Numbered from the stretch's first letter, positions 8,995 through 18,536 are shown. The stretch is DNA of 64,000 bases from Maribacter flavus (GCF_008386635.1 NZ_VUOE01000002.1:248001-312000), one strand, 5' to 3'. Numbers and translations: made by a program. Notes: a model not told the origin generated them from the sequence alone.

Positions 8995-10236
8995 ATGGGA
9001 AAGAAATATTCATATATAAAAAAGGAGTTACAAATCAAAGTTGACAAAATAACTGACAACGATTTGGCGTATTTAACGCACTATTTTCATAACCACAAAA
9101 ATGGTGTTTCCCAATATTTCAAGCCAATTGCTGAACAATACTTAGCAGAACTTCACGAGGAAAATAATATTCTCAAAGAGCCGGATTTTCAATATTATCT
9201 GCCAATTGAATGGGATATTCCTTTTCCGCCACCTAAGAATCCTAAATTCAAATTTATTGATTTGTTTGCTGGGGTTGGTGGAATTAGACTTGCCTACCAA
9301 AACAATGGAGGAAAGTGTGTTTTCTCGAGTGAATGGGATAAATATTCGAAACAAACTTACGAAGCCAATTTTGGCGAAGTGCCTTTTGGGGACATAACTA
9401 AAATTTCAGAAAAGGAAATTCCAGATCACGATATTTTGTTAGGCGGTTTTCCTTGCCAGCCTTTTTCGATAGCTGGAGTTTCCAAAAAGAACTCTTTGGG
9501 TAGGCAACATGGATTTCTTGATAAAACTCAAGGAACATTATTCTTTGATATCGCTAGAATAATAGAGCATAAGAAACCCAAGGTTTTTATGTTAGAAAAT
9601 GTAAAAAACCTTGTTTCTCATGATAAAAAGAAAACTTTTAAAGTAATTACAGAAACACTGACGGAATTAGGCTATTCAATTCATTACAAAGTTTTGGATG
9701 CTAGAAATTATGTTCCTCAGCATCGTGAGCGAATTATTATTGTGGGTTTCAAAAAATCAGTTTTTCATGGAAAGGAAAATTTTTATTTTCCTGAGCCACC
9801 AGAAGAGGAATTGGCAATTCGAGATATTTTAGAAAAAAGTGTAGAATCAAAATATACTCTGTCCGACAAACTTTGGAGCTATCTCCAGGAATACAAAAGA
9901 AAACATCAAGCCAAAGGGAACGGTTTTGGATTTGGTTTAACAGATCTAAATGGTGTTTCTCGAACTTTAAGCGCAAGATATTATAAAGACGGAGCGGAAA
10001 TCTTAATTCCGCAAAGAGGAAAAAATCCTAGACGTCTTACTCCTAGGGAATGTGCACGAATTCAAGGTTTTCCTGATAATTTCATCATTCCGGTTTCTAA
10101 CAATCAAGCATATAAACAATTTGGCAATTCTGTTGCTATGCCTTTGATACAGGCTATTGGCAAGAACATTGTAAAAGAACTTTTAAAAATAGATGAGCCT
10201 GTTAGAAAAAGCCATTCAATCAGCACAGCAGTCTGA
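8995..10236 (+). CDS. EcoRII-type DNA (cytosine-5-)-methyltransferase
   Basis: A 413-residue C5 methyltransferase that should protect the host from the adjacent nuclease. Motifs in order are DLFAGVGGIR (about 89-98, AdoMet binding), GFPCQPFS with catalytic Cys154, ENVKNL, QHRERI, the target-recognition region with AKGNGFGFGL, then LTPRECARIQGFP and QFGNSVAMP. The conserved blocks VSKKNSLGR and DSKY-like SKYTL closely recall M.EcoRII, so CCWGG is the predicted site. The ~80-residue N-terminal extension may be an autoregulatory DNA-binding part, as known for this family. I chose ATG 8995 (MGKKYSY) over an upstream TTG-type extension at 8962. The gene is more AT-rich than its neighbours and was probably acquired. 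Confidence 0.93.
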   Translation: MGKKYSYIKKELQIKVDKITDNDLAYLTHYFHNHKNGVSQYFKPIAEQYLAELHEENNILKEPDFQYYLPIEWDIPFPPPKNPKFKFIDLFAGVGGIRLAYQNNGGKCVFSSEWDKYSKQTYEANFGEVPFGDITKISEKEIPDHDILLGGFPCQPFSIAGVSKKNSLGRQHGFLDKTQGTLFFDIARIIEHKKPKVFMLENVKNLVSHDKKKTFKVITETLTELGYSIHYKVLDARNYVPQHRERIIIVGFKKSVFHGKENFYFPEPPEEELAIRDILEKSVESKYTLSDKLWSYLQEYKRKHQAKGNGFGFGLTDLNGVSRTLSARYYKDGAEILIPQRGKNPRRLTPRECARIQGFPDNFIIPVSNNQAYKQFGNSVAMPLIQAIGKNIVKELLKIDEPVRKSHSISTAV

Positions 10237-11362
10237 AATAGCATTCAGTAAGTTTATTAAGCCAAATGATACGGGTTCAACTGGTGCTCATCAAGCTGGT
10301 TTTCATTTGCACAAGAGTTCTTGGCCTTTATTTTTTGATACTGCAGGGGAAAAAGGCTCAAACAAAGATCATTTCGCAACAATTAAATGGCAGGATGATT
10401 TTGAAACAACAAGCAGATTTATTTACTACGGTAAAGGTACTCGAGATGAGTATCGTCTAACTCGTTTCGGCAAAGGTTTTCCTTATTTAACCGATGATAA
10501 CGTCGGTGACTTACTTGTAATTGCCAAAAAGTCCAATGATTACTTTGAGGCATTTGTTTTAAGTAGTGATGAAGACATCGAAGACTTTTTTACTGCTTTA
10601 AACATCTCATCAACTGAAACTAACGGGATAATTCCAAAACAGTTAGCTCAAACCGCTGAGAACAGACTAATTGAATGCTTCATGCAATACATCAATGCAT
10701 TGGCTGTAGATTTTCCGCCTACGTTAGAAATAGCAACAAATGCTCGGAATTGCTATATTAATTCCTATGGCATAACACCAGCCCAAATTAAATCAAACCC
10801 AGATAAACAAATCCTAAAATGGCTTGAAACGGAATACGACCTTTTTAAGACATTGGAAAATGACAGATATTCTGCATTGATTAAAAAGCCCTTTTCATCA
10901 GTCGAAGAATTGGTTGTTTCAGCAAATACAATTCTAAATAGGAGAAAAAGTCGTGCAGGTAAATCCCTTGAGCACCATTTGGAAGAAGTTTTTAGAATTT
11001 CTGAGCTAATATTTCAAACCCAAATAACTACAGAAAATAACAAAAAACCAGATTTCTTATTTCCAAATATTGAGGCTTACAATAACCCTGATTTTGATGA
11101 GAATAATTTGATTCTGTTGGCATCAAAAACAACCTGCAAAGACCGTTGGCGCCAGATTTTGAACGAGGCCGATAGGATAAAAACAAAACACTTGTTCACT
11201 CTTCAACAAGGAATATCAAAGAACCAACTTGAAGAAATGAAACAATACCATGTGCAGTTGGTGGTTCCAAAAGCATATATTTCAAGTTTTCCACCTGAAT
11301 ATCGAGCAGATATTATGATCTTGGAACAATTTGTAAAAAGAGTGAACGAAACACAGGATTAG
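10193..11362 (+). CDS. EcoRII-type type IIE restriction endonuclease
   Basis: A 389-residue nuclease (EcoRII itself is ~400). The N-terminal effector-binding domain shows NDTGSTGAHQAG (25-36) and RLTRFGKGFPYLTDDNVG (88-105). The C-terminal PD-(D/E)xK catalytic domain shows NRRKSRAGKSLE (Glu260), NKKPDFLFP (Asp287) and LASKTTCKDRWRQ (Lys312, Arg318), matching the EcoRII active-site residues in order and spacing. It overlaps the methyltransferase gene by 44 bp in another frame, ensuring coupled expression. EcoRII-class enzymes need two sites, one acting as an effector. All catalytic residues are intact, so the system looks functional. Confidence 0.94.
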   Translation: MSLLEKAIQSAQQSEIAFSKFIKPNDTGSTGAHQAGFHLHKSSWPLFFDTAGEKGSNKDHFATIKWQDDFETTSRFIYYGKGTRDEYRLTRFGKGFPYLTDDNVGDLLVIAKKSNDYFEAFVLSSDEDIEDFFTALNISSTETNGIIPKQLAQTAENRLIECFMQYINALAVDFPPTLEIATNARNCYINSYGITPAQIKSNPDKQILKWLETEYDLFKTLENDRYSALIKKPFSSVEELVVSANTILNRRKSRAGKSLEHHLEEVFRISELIFQTQITTENNKKPDFLFPNIEAYNNPDFDENNLILLASKTTCKDRWRQILNEADRIKTKHLFTLQQGISKNQLEEMKQYHVQLVVPKAYISSFPPEYRADIMILEQFVKRVNETQD

Positions 11363-11559
11363 ACAAAGAGTAAGCTCACCAAAAATGCTTCTTCCTAAAC
11401 TCTCCTACCCACAACGCCCACCAAATTTTTAAGGCAAAGAAACAGCAATGCTGTTACTTCGCTTTTGTTAACTTTAGCATCCATGTATAAAATTAGACCA
11501 ACTTAATCAATACTAAAAAGGTGTACGAATTCTTATGCTGCACCGGTAACTTTACTTCT

Positions 11560-12987
11560 ATGAAGACGTTTTTATGGTTCCTTTCCTTTTGTTTGCTCGT
11601 CAGCAATTTATCGCTTGCCCAAACCCATCAAAAAAACAGGGTCATTATCCTAACGGATATTGAAGCCGATCCAGATGATACGCAGTCCTTGGTGCGTTTG
11701 CTGCTCTATTCCAATCAAATTGATATCAAGGGACTGGTGGCAACCACCTCCTGCTGGATGCAAAACAAAATACATCCGGAGTCCATTGCCAGGGTCATCC
11801 GAGGATATGGCAAAGTACAACCCAACTTGTTAAAGCACGAATCTGGCTATCCGGAATCGGAAGAACTATTATCCTTGATCAAAAAGGGACTTCCGGTGTA
11901 CGGTATGGACGGTGTAGGCGACGGTAAAGATTCCGAGGGTTCCGAATGGATCATTAAGGTCTTGGAAGAAAAGGATGATCGCCCGTTATGGATTTCGGTT
12001 TGGGGCGGTGTAAATACCTTGGCGCAATCCCTCCATAAAATAAAACAAACGAAAAGTAAGAGCGAAGCGAAGCGGATGATCTCAAAACTGCGGGTATATA
12101 CCATTTCCGATCAGGATGACAGCGGCCTTTGGATACGCAATACGTTTCCGGAGCTGTTTTATATAGTTTCCCCGGGAGATCACTATGCCTCGGCCACTTG
12201 GACGGGAATCAATACGTATGTCAACGGAATCGATAACAGCACCATAAGCAATGCTTGGATTACTAAAAATATTCAGCAGGACCATGGGCCCTTAGGTGCG
12301 GAATATCCCGATGTGGCCTGGGGCATGGAAGGGGATACGCCTGCTTTTTTGTCCTTGATACCCAACGGACTCAATGCACCCGAACATCCGGAATGGGGCG
12401 CATGGGGCGGCCGATATGCGCTTTATAAACCGGAATTTGACAAGACCAAAAAAGGAAGTTCGGTGGTAACCATTGCTCCCGAGACCCGGGCTATTTGGAC
12501 GAATGTCGATGATACGTATACGCCTTATGTGCCCCAACAATATGGGAGAAGCGTAAAAAGAGACACCCTAACGTTCAAGAATAATAAGGCCACCTTGTGG
12601 CGGTGGCGGGATGATTTTCAAAATGATTTTGCCGCGCGTATGGACTGGTGTTTGATGCCATACGAAGAAGCGAATCACCCGCCGGTTCCCGGTTTGACCC
12701 ATCCGGAGGAATTTACCGTAAAATCGGGCGAAGCTTTCAGTCTGGATGCTTTTAATTCTACCGACCCAGATAGGGATAACCTAAGTTATTTATGGTTTCA
12801 CTATCCAGAGGAAAGTACGTATCAAAAGGAAATCTATATGGGGGCGGAGAACGTTCATATCGTGAACCTTACGGCACCTGAAGTGGATAAAAAGGAAACC
12901 CTTCATTTTATTTTAAAGCTCTCCGATAAAGGCAGCCCTTCCTTAACAAGGTACAAACGGGTTATCGTTACCGTTGAGCCTAAATAG
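11560..12987 (+). CDS. Exported Sde182-like protein (DUF1593), second paralogue
   Basis: A 475-residue paralogue of the product of 2276-3769. It has a signal peptide ending LSLAQ, then LTDIEADPDD, the Asp-rich motif of the nucleoside-hydrolase-like domain. WGGVNTLAQSL, GMEGDTPAFL, FAARMDWC and PYEEANHPP are shared with the other copy. The C-terminal ~90 residues are the Ig-like domain (SGEAFSLDAF ... LTRYKRVIV). I use ATG 11560 because it puts the signal peptide at the N-terminus; the frame is open to 11521. The physiological substrate is unknown, probably a plant or algal cell-wall sugar derivative (inference). Confidence 0.85.
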   Translation: MKTFLWFLSFCLLVSNLSLAQTHQKNRVIILTDIEADPDDTQSLVRLLLYSNQIDIKGLVATTSCWMQNKIHPESIARVIRGYGKVQPNLLKHESGYPESEELLSLIKKGLPVYGMDGVGDGKDSEGSEWIIKVLEEKDDRPLWISVWGGVNTLAQSLHKIKQTKSKSEAKRMISKLRVYTISDQDDSGLWIRNTFPELFYIVSPGDHYASATWTGINTYVNGIDNSTISNAWITKNIQQDHGPLGAEYPDVAWGMEGDTPAFLSLIPNGLNAPEHPEWGAWGGRYALYKPEFDKTKKGSSVVTIAPETRAIWTNVDDTYTPYVPQQYGRSVKRDTLTFKNNKATLWRWRDDFQNDFAARMDWCLMPYEEANHPPVPGLTHPEEFTVKSGEAFSLDAFNSTDPDRDNLSYLWFHYPEESTYQKEIYMGAENVHIVNLTAPEVDKKETLHFILKLSDKGSPSLTRYKRVIVTVEPK

Positions 12988-13682
12988 CGGACCTGGCTAA
13001 GGGAGTAGAAGCTGTGCCATTCGTTTTTTTTGGGACTCTATTACGGTATAGGGCATTTACAATTTTGCATACCTAGTGATGTGTTACGTCTTACCAATGA
13101 AACATAAAACTGATAATGTCTCTTTTTTAGAACATTTGGGACACAAATTTAGATGTAACGCATACATAAGACGCTAGAAGAAAATCGAAAAGTACGTAAT
13201 CAACAATCAAACGCCGGAAATAACAAAAAAAATCCTATTGGTCAAACCCATGTACAGTGGATATATTTCTATTGACCAAAAAAATACAGGAGGATTATTT
13301 TTGTTTTTTAAAATTTATAATACATCAATTTGTAAAAATTTAGAGGATGGGCGCGCATTTATACAGGTCCTATTTGCCACTATTTTAGGGGTATAGGTTT
13401 TTATATCTTTTGAAGGCCTTTAGATCGATTATAATTGTAACCCTAAGACGTACTAAATTGAGTGCTGCCGGGTATTCAAGGTAATTTGTAACTTTATTTG
13501 TTTGTTTTTAAATAACTGAAAAACAGGTATTTAAAAATTATATTTTTGCTTTTTTATTCAGTTCGGGTTTTTAATTGTTGATAAAACTGTTGAAAAACTA
13601 AAACGTCCCACCTACCATTTAAGGGTTAAAAATTTGACCTTTATACCTCTCGAAAATAGTTTCATTTTAACCTTTTATTAAC
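12988..13682. other. Long gene-free region upstream of nrdB
   Basis: No credible gene in 695 bp. Visible structure: an inverted repeat TTGGTCAA (13238-13245) / TTGACCAA (13272-13279); an AT-rich promoter-like zone with TATTTTTG at 13541-13548, a perfect match to the Bacteroidota -7 TAnnTTTG but without a well-placed -33 TTG; and two DnaA-box-like nonamers listed separately. The length suggests complex control of ribonucleotide reductase. Confidence 0.6.
13576..13596 (+). promoter_or_regulatory. Tandem DnaA-box-like nonamers upstream of nrdB
   Basis: TGTTGATAA (13576-13584, reverse complement TTATCAACA) and TGTTGAAAA (13588-13596) lie in the same orientation, 12 bp apart, about 90 bp before the nrdB ATG. 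The first differs by one base from the E. coli box TTATCCACA. E. coli nrdAB is DnaA-regulated, so a similar arrangement here is plausible but unproven. Confidence 0.45.
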
Positions 13683-14957
13683 ATGGAGATAACGGAAGTC
13701 ATCAAAAGGGACTTTACCACTAAACCCTTTCAATTAGAGAAGATAACGAATGCAATTTTGAAGGCAATGACCGCAGTGGAACTTGGTGGTCCCGGTGATG
13801 CCGAAAAAATTTCAGAAACCGTTTACTCGGCGCTGCTGGAGAGAAAAAGGGCAGATGACGCTTACAAACCTACCGTAGAGGAAGTCCAGGACTTTGTGGA
13901 GAAGAAATTAATGGAAGGTGGCTTTTTTGAAGTGGCCAAGGCCTACATCCTTTACAGAAACGAACAGGCCCAAAAAAGAAAGTCGAACATTTTTGAGAAA
14001 CGCATCAACCTAAAACCCTACGAATATCCTGCCTTGTACGAGTATGTACCGGCAATAAGACATTCGTATTGGATTCATACCGAGTTTAATTTTACCAGTG
14101 ATATACAGGACTTTAAGACCCGTCTTAATGATACCGAGCGTAGTGCCATCAAGAATACCATGTTGGCCATTTCACAAATTGAGGTAGCCGTAAAAAGTTT
14201 TTGGGGCGATATCTATCACAAAATGCCCAAGCCTGAAATAGGTTCCGTAGGCGCCACTTTTGCCGAAAGTGAAGTGAGGCACCACGATGCGTACTCCCAT
14301 CTACTGGAAATCCTGGGCTTGAACCAAGAATTCAAAACCCTGAAGAAGAAGCCCGTTATTATGAAGCGTGTCCATTATTTGGAGACCGCCCTCAAGAATG
14401 CAAAGAGCGAGGACAATAAAGAGTATGCGGAATCCATCCTTTTATTCTCCCTGTTCATTGAACACGTTTCCCTGTTCTCCCAGTTCTTGATCATCATGGC
14501 CTTTAACAAATATAAGAACATGTTGAAGGGTATCTCTAATGTGGTGGAGGCCACTTCCAAAGAGGAGCAGATCCACGGGGATTTTGGTATCGACATCATT
14601 AATATCATAAAGGATGAAAATCCGGATTGGTTCGATGTGGAATACCACGCCATGGTTCAGGATATGTGTAAGGATGCTTTCGAAGCTGAAAGTGATATCA
14701 TCGATTGGATTTTTGAGGCAGGAGAAATCGACTTTTTGCCTAAGGTTTTGGTAAAAGAGTTCATTAAAAAGCGATTCAACGATTCCCTGGACAGCATAGG
14801 AATCGACAAAATATTTGAGGTAGACGAAAATTTATTGGCGCAGACCGAGTGGTTTGACGATGAGATTATCGGTACCAAACACGGAGACTTTTTCGTGAAA
14901 AGATCTATCAACTATAGCAAAAGAACACAAAGTATAACCAGCGACGACTTATTTTAA
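13683..14957 (+). CDS. nrdB: Ribonucleotide reductase small subunit with N-terminal ATP-cone
   Basis: A 424-residue class I beta subunit that makes the radical for nucleotide reduction. Unusually, residues 1-~95 are an ATP-cone (VIKRDFTTKPFQLEKITNAI start), a domain normally on NrdA. The ferritin-like core follows: likely metal ligands Glu167, Glu197, His200 (ExxH), Glu260, Glu295 and His298, with the radical-site Tyr204 at ExxHxxxY. Such ATP-cone NrdBs are established in flavobacteria, where dATP drives NrdB oligomerisation and so controls activity. nrdA follows after 1 bp. The start at 13683 retains the full cone. Confidence 0.95.
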   Translation: MEITEVIKRDFTTKPFQLEKITNAILKAMTAVELGGPGDAEKISETVYSALLERKRADDAYKPTVEEVQDFVEKKLMEGGFFEVAKAYILYRNEQAQKRKSNIFEKRINLKPYEYPALYEYVPAIRHSYWIHTEFNFTSDIQDFKTRLNDTERSAIKNTMLAISQIEVAVKSFWGDIYHKMPKPEIGSVGATFAESEVRHHDAYSHLLEILGLNQEFKTLKKKPVIMKRVHYLETALKNAKSEDNKEYAESILLFSLFIEHVSLFSQFLIIMAFNKYKNMLKGISNVVEATSKEEQIHGDFGIDIINIIKDENPDWFDVEYHAMVQDMCKDAFEAESDIIDWIFEAGEIDFLPKVLVKEFIKKRFNDSLDSIGIDKIFEVDENLLAQTEWFDDEIIGTKHGDFFVKRSINYSKRTQSITSDDLF

Positions 14958-14958
14958 C

Positions 14959-16764
14959 ATGAACGAGACAAAACTAAACCTACAAAACGAAGTAGTACAA
15001 GAAGGAAAAGTATTAAAGGGTTCAGACCAACTGGTGCAAGCCAGAAAAGAGGCATTGAAGAACTTGTCCGAAGAGAAGGGGCAAGGAAAGGGATTTGCCT
15101 GGTTGAACGACCATAGCCGAAATTTTTTGGCATCGGGCTACCTTACAAAAGGAGTTACCCCGGAGGAACGAATCCGTGAAATTGCCGATAGGGCAGAGGC
15201 TATTCTGAAGATTCCAGGATTTTCCGATAAATTCTATGGCTACATGAGCGAAGGCTTTTTCTCGTTGGCCTCACCTGTATGGTCTAACTTTGGTAAACAG
15301 AGGGGATTGCCTATCAGTTGTTTTGGGTCGCACATCGATGATGATATGGGAAACATCCTTTACACCCAATCAGAAGTGGGCATGATGTCCAAATTAGGTG
15401 GAGGAACATCTGGCTATTTCGGAAAAATCAGACATCGCGGGGCAGAGGTTAAGAACAACGGTCAGGCTTCCGGTGCCGTGCATATCATGCAATTGTTTGA
15501 ATCCATGGTGGATGTCGTTAGTCAGGGTTCCGTACGTCGCGGTCGTTTTTCACCCTATTTACCTGTGGAGCATCCGGATATTAAGGAGTTCTTGGAAATC
15601 GGAACGGAAGGAAATCCTATTCAAGAGTTGACCCACGGGGTAACGGTTACCAACGAATGGATGCAGGAGATGGTAGATGGCGATACCGATAAAAGGGCTA
15701 TCTGGGCCAAAGTATTACAGCGAAGGGGCGAAATGGGCTACCCATATATCTTCTTCAAGGATAATGCGAACAACGGTGCTGCAGATGTATTCAAGGATAA
15801 AAACCTGCCTATCTACGCCAGTAACCTTTGTACGGAAATCATGTTGCCTTCCAATGACAATTGGTCTTTCGTTTGTGTATTGTCCTCCGTAAACCTTTTG
15901 CATTACGATAAATGGAAAAATACCGATGCCGTGGAAACTATGGTATACTTCCTGGATGCCGTGATTACTGAATTCTGCGAAAAATTGGAGGCCTACCGTG
16001 ATTCCGATAGCAGAGAGGACCGCCAGACCTTCCTGTTTATGGAACGTGCCTATAATTTTGCGAAGGACAACCGCGCCTTGGGTCTTGGGGTTTTAGGATG
16101 GCATTCTTTCCTACAGTCCAAAATGTTGGCCTTCGATAGTCGGGAAGCCTATAATTTGAACAGTGAGATTTTCAAGACAATTAAGGATAAGTCCTATAAA
16201 GCATCCGAGGAGTTGGCGGAGAAATTTGGGGAACCAGCCGTCCTAAAAGGTTATGGAAGACGTAATGCGACCTTGAACGCCATCGCACCTACAACATCTT
16301 CAGCATTCATTTTGGGTCAGGTTTCACAAGGAATCGAACCCATCTGGTCCAACACCTATGTAAAGGATATCGCAAAGGTAAAAACCACGATCAGAAACCC
16401 ATATTTGGAAGTGCTTTTGGAAGAAAAAGGAAAGAACACCACCGAAGTTTGGAGAAGTATCCGGGATTTTGACGGTTCCGTGCAACACCTGGATTTCTTG
16501 ACCCAAGAGGAGAAAGACGTGTTCAAGACGTATTCCGAAATCGACCAAATGGATATCATTTATCAAGCGGCTAATAGGCAGAACCATATTGACCAAGGGC
16601 AATCCGTGAACATCATCGTCCACCCGGAAATGCCTGTGAAGGAAATCAACAAAATCCATGTAACGGCTTGGAAACTGGGCTTGAAGTCATTGTACTATCA
16701 ACATAGTATGAACGCGGCACAGAAGTTCAAGCAGAAGAAAGATTGTGCTAGTTGTGAAGCATAG
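14959..16764 (+). CDS. nrdA: Ribonucleotide reductase large subunit lacking an ATP-cone
   Basis: A 601-residue class I alpha subunit that reduces ribonucleoside diphosphates. It is shorter than classical NrdA (~760) because the N-terminal ATP-cone is missing, consistent with the cone being on NrdB. Seen are Cys121 in GLPISCFG, the active-site NLCTEIMLP loop with its Cys and Glu, a SVRRGRFS loop and the C-terminal redox pair CASC (596/599), which passes electrons from thioredoxin. It is the second gene of the nrdBA operon and ends at a strong terminator. Confidence 0.95.
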   Translation: MNETKLNLQNEVVQEGKVLKGSDQLVQARKEALKNLSEEKGQGKGFAWLNDHSRNFLASGYLTKGVTPEERIREIADRAEAILKIPGFSDKFYGYMSEGFFSLASPVWSNFGKQRGLPISCFGSHIDDDMGNILYTQSEVGMMSKLGGGTSGYFGKIRHRGAEVKNNGQASGAVHIMQLFESMVDVVSQGSVRRGRFSPYLPVEHPDIKEFLEIGTEGNPIQELTHGVTVTNEWMQEMVDGDTDKRAIWAKVLQRRGEMGYPYIFFKDNANNGAADVFKDKNLPIYASNLCTEIMLPSNDNWSFVCVLSSVNLLHYDKWKNTDAVETMVYFLDAVITEFCEKLEAYRDSDSREDRQTFLFMERAYNFAKDNRALGLGVLGWHSFLQSKMLAFDSREAYNLNSEIFKTIKDKSYKASEELAEKFGEPAVLKGYGRRNATLNAIAPTTSSAFILGQVSQGIEPIWSNTYVKDIAKVKTTIRNPYLEVLLEEKGKNTTEVWRSIRDFDGSVQHLDFLTQEEKDVFKTYSEIDQMDIIYQAANRQNHIDQGQSVNIIVHPEMPVKEINKIHVTAWKLGLKSLYYQHSMNAAQKFKQKKDCASCEA

Positions 16765-16784
16765 TCCATGAGTTATAAATTAAG

Positions 16785-16814
16785 AAAGGCCCGCAGGAAA
16801 GCGGGCCTTTTTAT
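16785..16814 (+). terminator. Rho-independent terminator after nrdA
   Basis: A perfect 10-bp stem AAAGGCCCGC / GCGGGCCTTT with a 6-nt loop is followed by T-rich sequence, 20 bp after the nrdA stop. Confidence 0.93.
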
Positions 16815-16997
16815 ATCATAGCCAAAACGAAAAAATCAATTCGGCAAACCCGGATTATGCATTAGGACATCGTCATGAGGGTTCAAAATACAATAAACAC
16901 AAGTGTTTTCTTAATTTAAGCATAGCACCGCTATGGTGAAATTAAAAAACAGTAAAAAAGCGTGTGTTTGCAGTAGTTTGAAGCCGTAATAGATTTT

Positions 16998-18518
16998 CTA
17001 TTGCATGATACGGGTTAAAAACTCAAATTCGTCCTTGTATCTGTTTTGCATACCTAAATCACCCGTATCAAAAACCATTATATTTCCGGTATTCAAATCA
17101 TAAGGTTCCCAGTTTGGTAAGTTTTCCCCATTTGGATTCCCGGTTTTGGCAAAATTGACCCAATAACCGGACATTTGATTTTCCAAGGTACGCTCCGCAG
17201 GCTTCCAGTCCCGTTGCCACTGATCTAAGGTATGAAGGGCAAAAGGCACTTCTGAGGTATGGAAGGCCCCATAATTGGGAAAACCAGGTTTGTCCGTGGG
17301 AACATGGGTAAATTCATACAACCATACGTCCTTGTCCATGTATTTGGCCAACAGGTAACTAGGTATACCCGCGAAATTCAAAAGGTTCAATTTCTTTTGG
17401 GATTCGGCGGCCTCTTCATTGGTGTTGGCGGGAAAATACTCCAGAAATTCACCCGTTCTATCCCCATAATTCTTAAAAACCTGTTCTTTGAAGGAATCCG
17501 AGGTAATATCGTTTACGGGAAAGAGGGCCGCATCACCGGGCAACCAACCCGATAGTACGGAAACCTGATTCTGTTTCCCATCCTTGAAGGACTGTAGCAA
17601 ATCGGTCGGCAGGAAGTAGTCGTCCAAAACCACCCCAAACCTTCCCGCTTCCCGTTGTGAACTTGTTTTCTGAAGTTCGTCCGCAGGTATTTTTCGTAAA
17701 TCCGATAGGGAAGAAGCGCCGGCAAGTTTTTGGAAGGCCAGACCTTGCTGCTCTGCCGATACTAGATCTTGCATCAACCGACCGCTTAAAATCCCTCCGC
17801 TTTGGGTAATGGCCTTATGAAAATATCCCGATGCCAAAGGAGAGGCAATCTGGGCATTCACGCTAAAGGATCCGGCAGATTGCCCTGCAATGGTCACATT
17901 GTTAGGATCGCCGCCAAAGACCTCAATATTGTTTTTCACCCATTTCAGGGCTTGAAGTTGGTCCATGAAACCGTAATTTCCAGAGGCATTATTGCCGGAT
18001 TCCGCACTCAATTCTGGGTGCGCCATAAACCCTAAGACCCCAACACGATAATTGATACTGACATAAACAACGCCCTGTTCCGCCATCTGGGCACCGTCAT
18101 AAATATCGCAGTTGGCCGACCCTGAACTTAATCCACCCCCATAGATCCAGACAAAAACGGGCAGTTTTTCGGTTTCGGATTTTGCGGGCGTCCAAATGTT
18201 CAGGTACAGGCAATCCTCGCTCAAGGGCTCAGGTTTGGCAATAAATTCTTCGGTCCAACATAGAAAAGGTTCCGGTTTGTTCTGTATGGGACTGGGCCCG
18301 AATTCGGTACATTCCTTTACGCCCTCCCACGGGGTTACAGGTTGTGGCGACTTCCATCGCAAATCTCCTACTGGGGGCTGGGCGAAGGGGATTCCCTTAA
18401 AAATTTGGATATCGTTACTGGTGTAGCCTTTTACCATTCCATCTTTCGTCTGTATGGTTTGGGCTTGTACTCCATACGTAAGCAAGACGAGTAGTACACC
18501 AAAATTCTTTAGTTTCAT
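16998..18518 (-). CDS. Exported type-B carboxylesterase/lipase
   Basis: A 506-residue alpha/beta hydrolase of the carboxylesterase (PF00135-type) family. It has a signal peptide ending GVQAQ. Family marks in order: GIPFAQPPVGDLRW, EDCLYLNIW, the oxyanion-hole YGGGLSSGS, the nucleophile elbow AGQSAGSFS (Ser near residue 210) and a His in YGAFHTSEVPF. It should cleave carboxylic esters outside the cytoplasm. It lies 18 bp downstream of the double-esterase gene and is co-transcribed with it, which suggests a substrate of acetylated or feruloylated plant or algal polysaccharide. Confidence 0.9.
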   Translation of the reverse strand: MKLKNFGVLLVLLTYGVQAQTIQTKDGMVKGYTSNDIQIFKGIPFAQPPVGDLRWKSPQPVTPWEGVKECTEFGPSPIQNKPEPFLCWTEEFIAKPEPLSEDCLYLNIWTPAKSETEKLPVFVWIYGGGLSSGSANCDIYDGAQMAEQGVVYVSINYRVGVLGFMAHPELSAESGNNASGNYGFMDQLQALKWVKNNIEVFGGDPNNVTIAGQSAGSFSVNAQIASPLASGYFHKAITQSGGILSGRLMQDLVSAEQQGLAFQKLAGASSLSDLRKIPADELQKTSSQREAGRFGVVLDDYFLPTDLLQSFKDGKQNQVSVLSGWLPGDAALFPVNDITSDSFKEQVFKNYGDRTGEFLEYFPANTNEEAAESQKKLNLLNFAGIPSYLLAKYMDKDVWLYEFTHVPTDKPGFPNYGAFHTSEVPFALHTLDQWQRDWKPAERTLENQMSGYWVNFAKTGNPNGENLPNWEPYDLNTGNIMVFDTGDLGMQNRYKDEFEFLTRIMQ

Positions 18519-18536
18519 CCTTATCGCGTTTAAGCA

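Noticed and set aside
10193..11362. Search for a Vsr repair nuclease gene next to the C5 methyltransferase
   Set aside because: No such gene is present between the R-M pair and the next gene.
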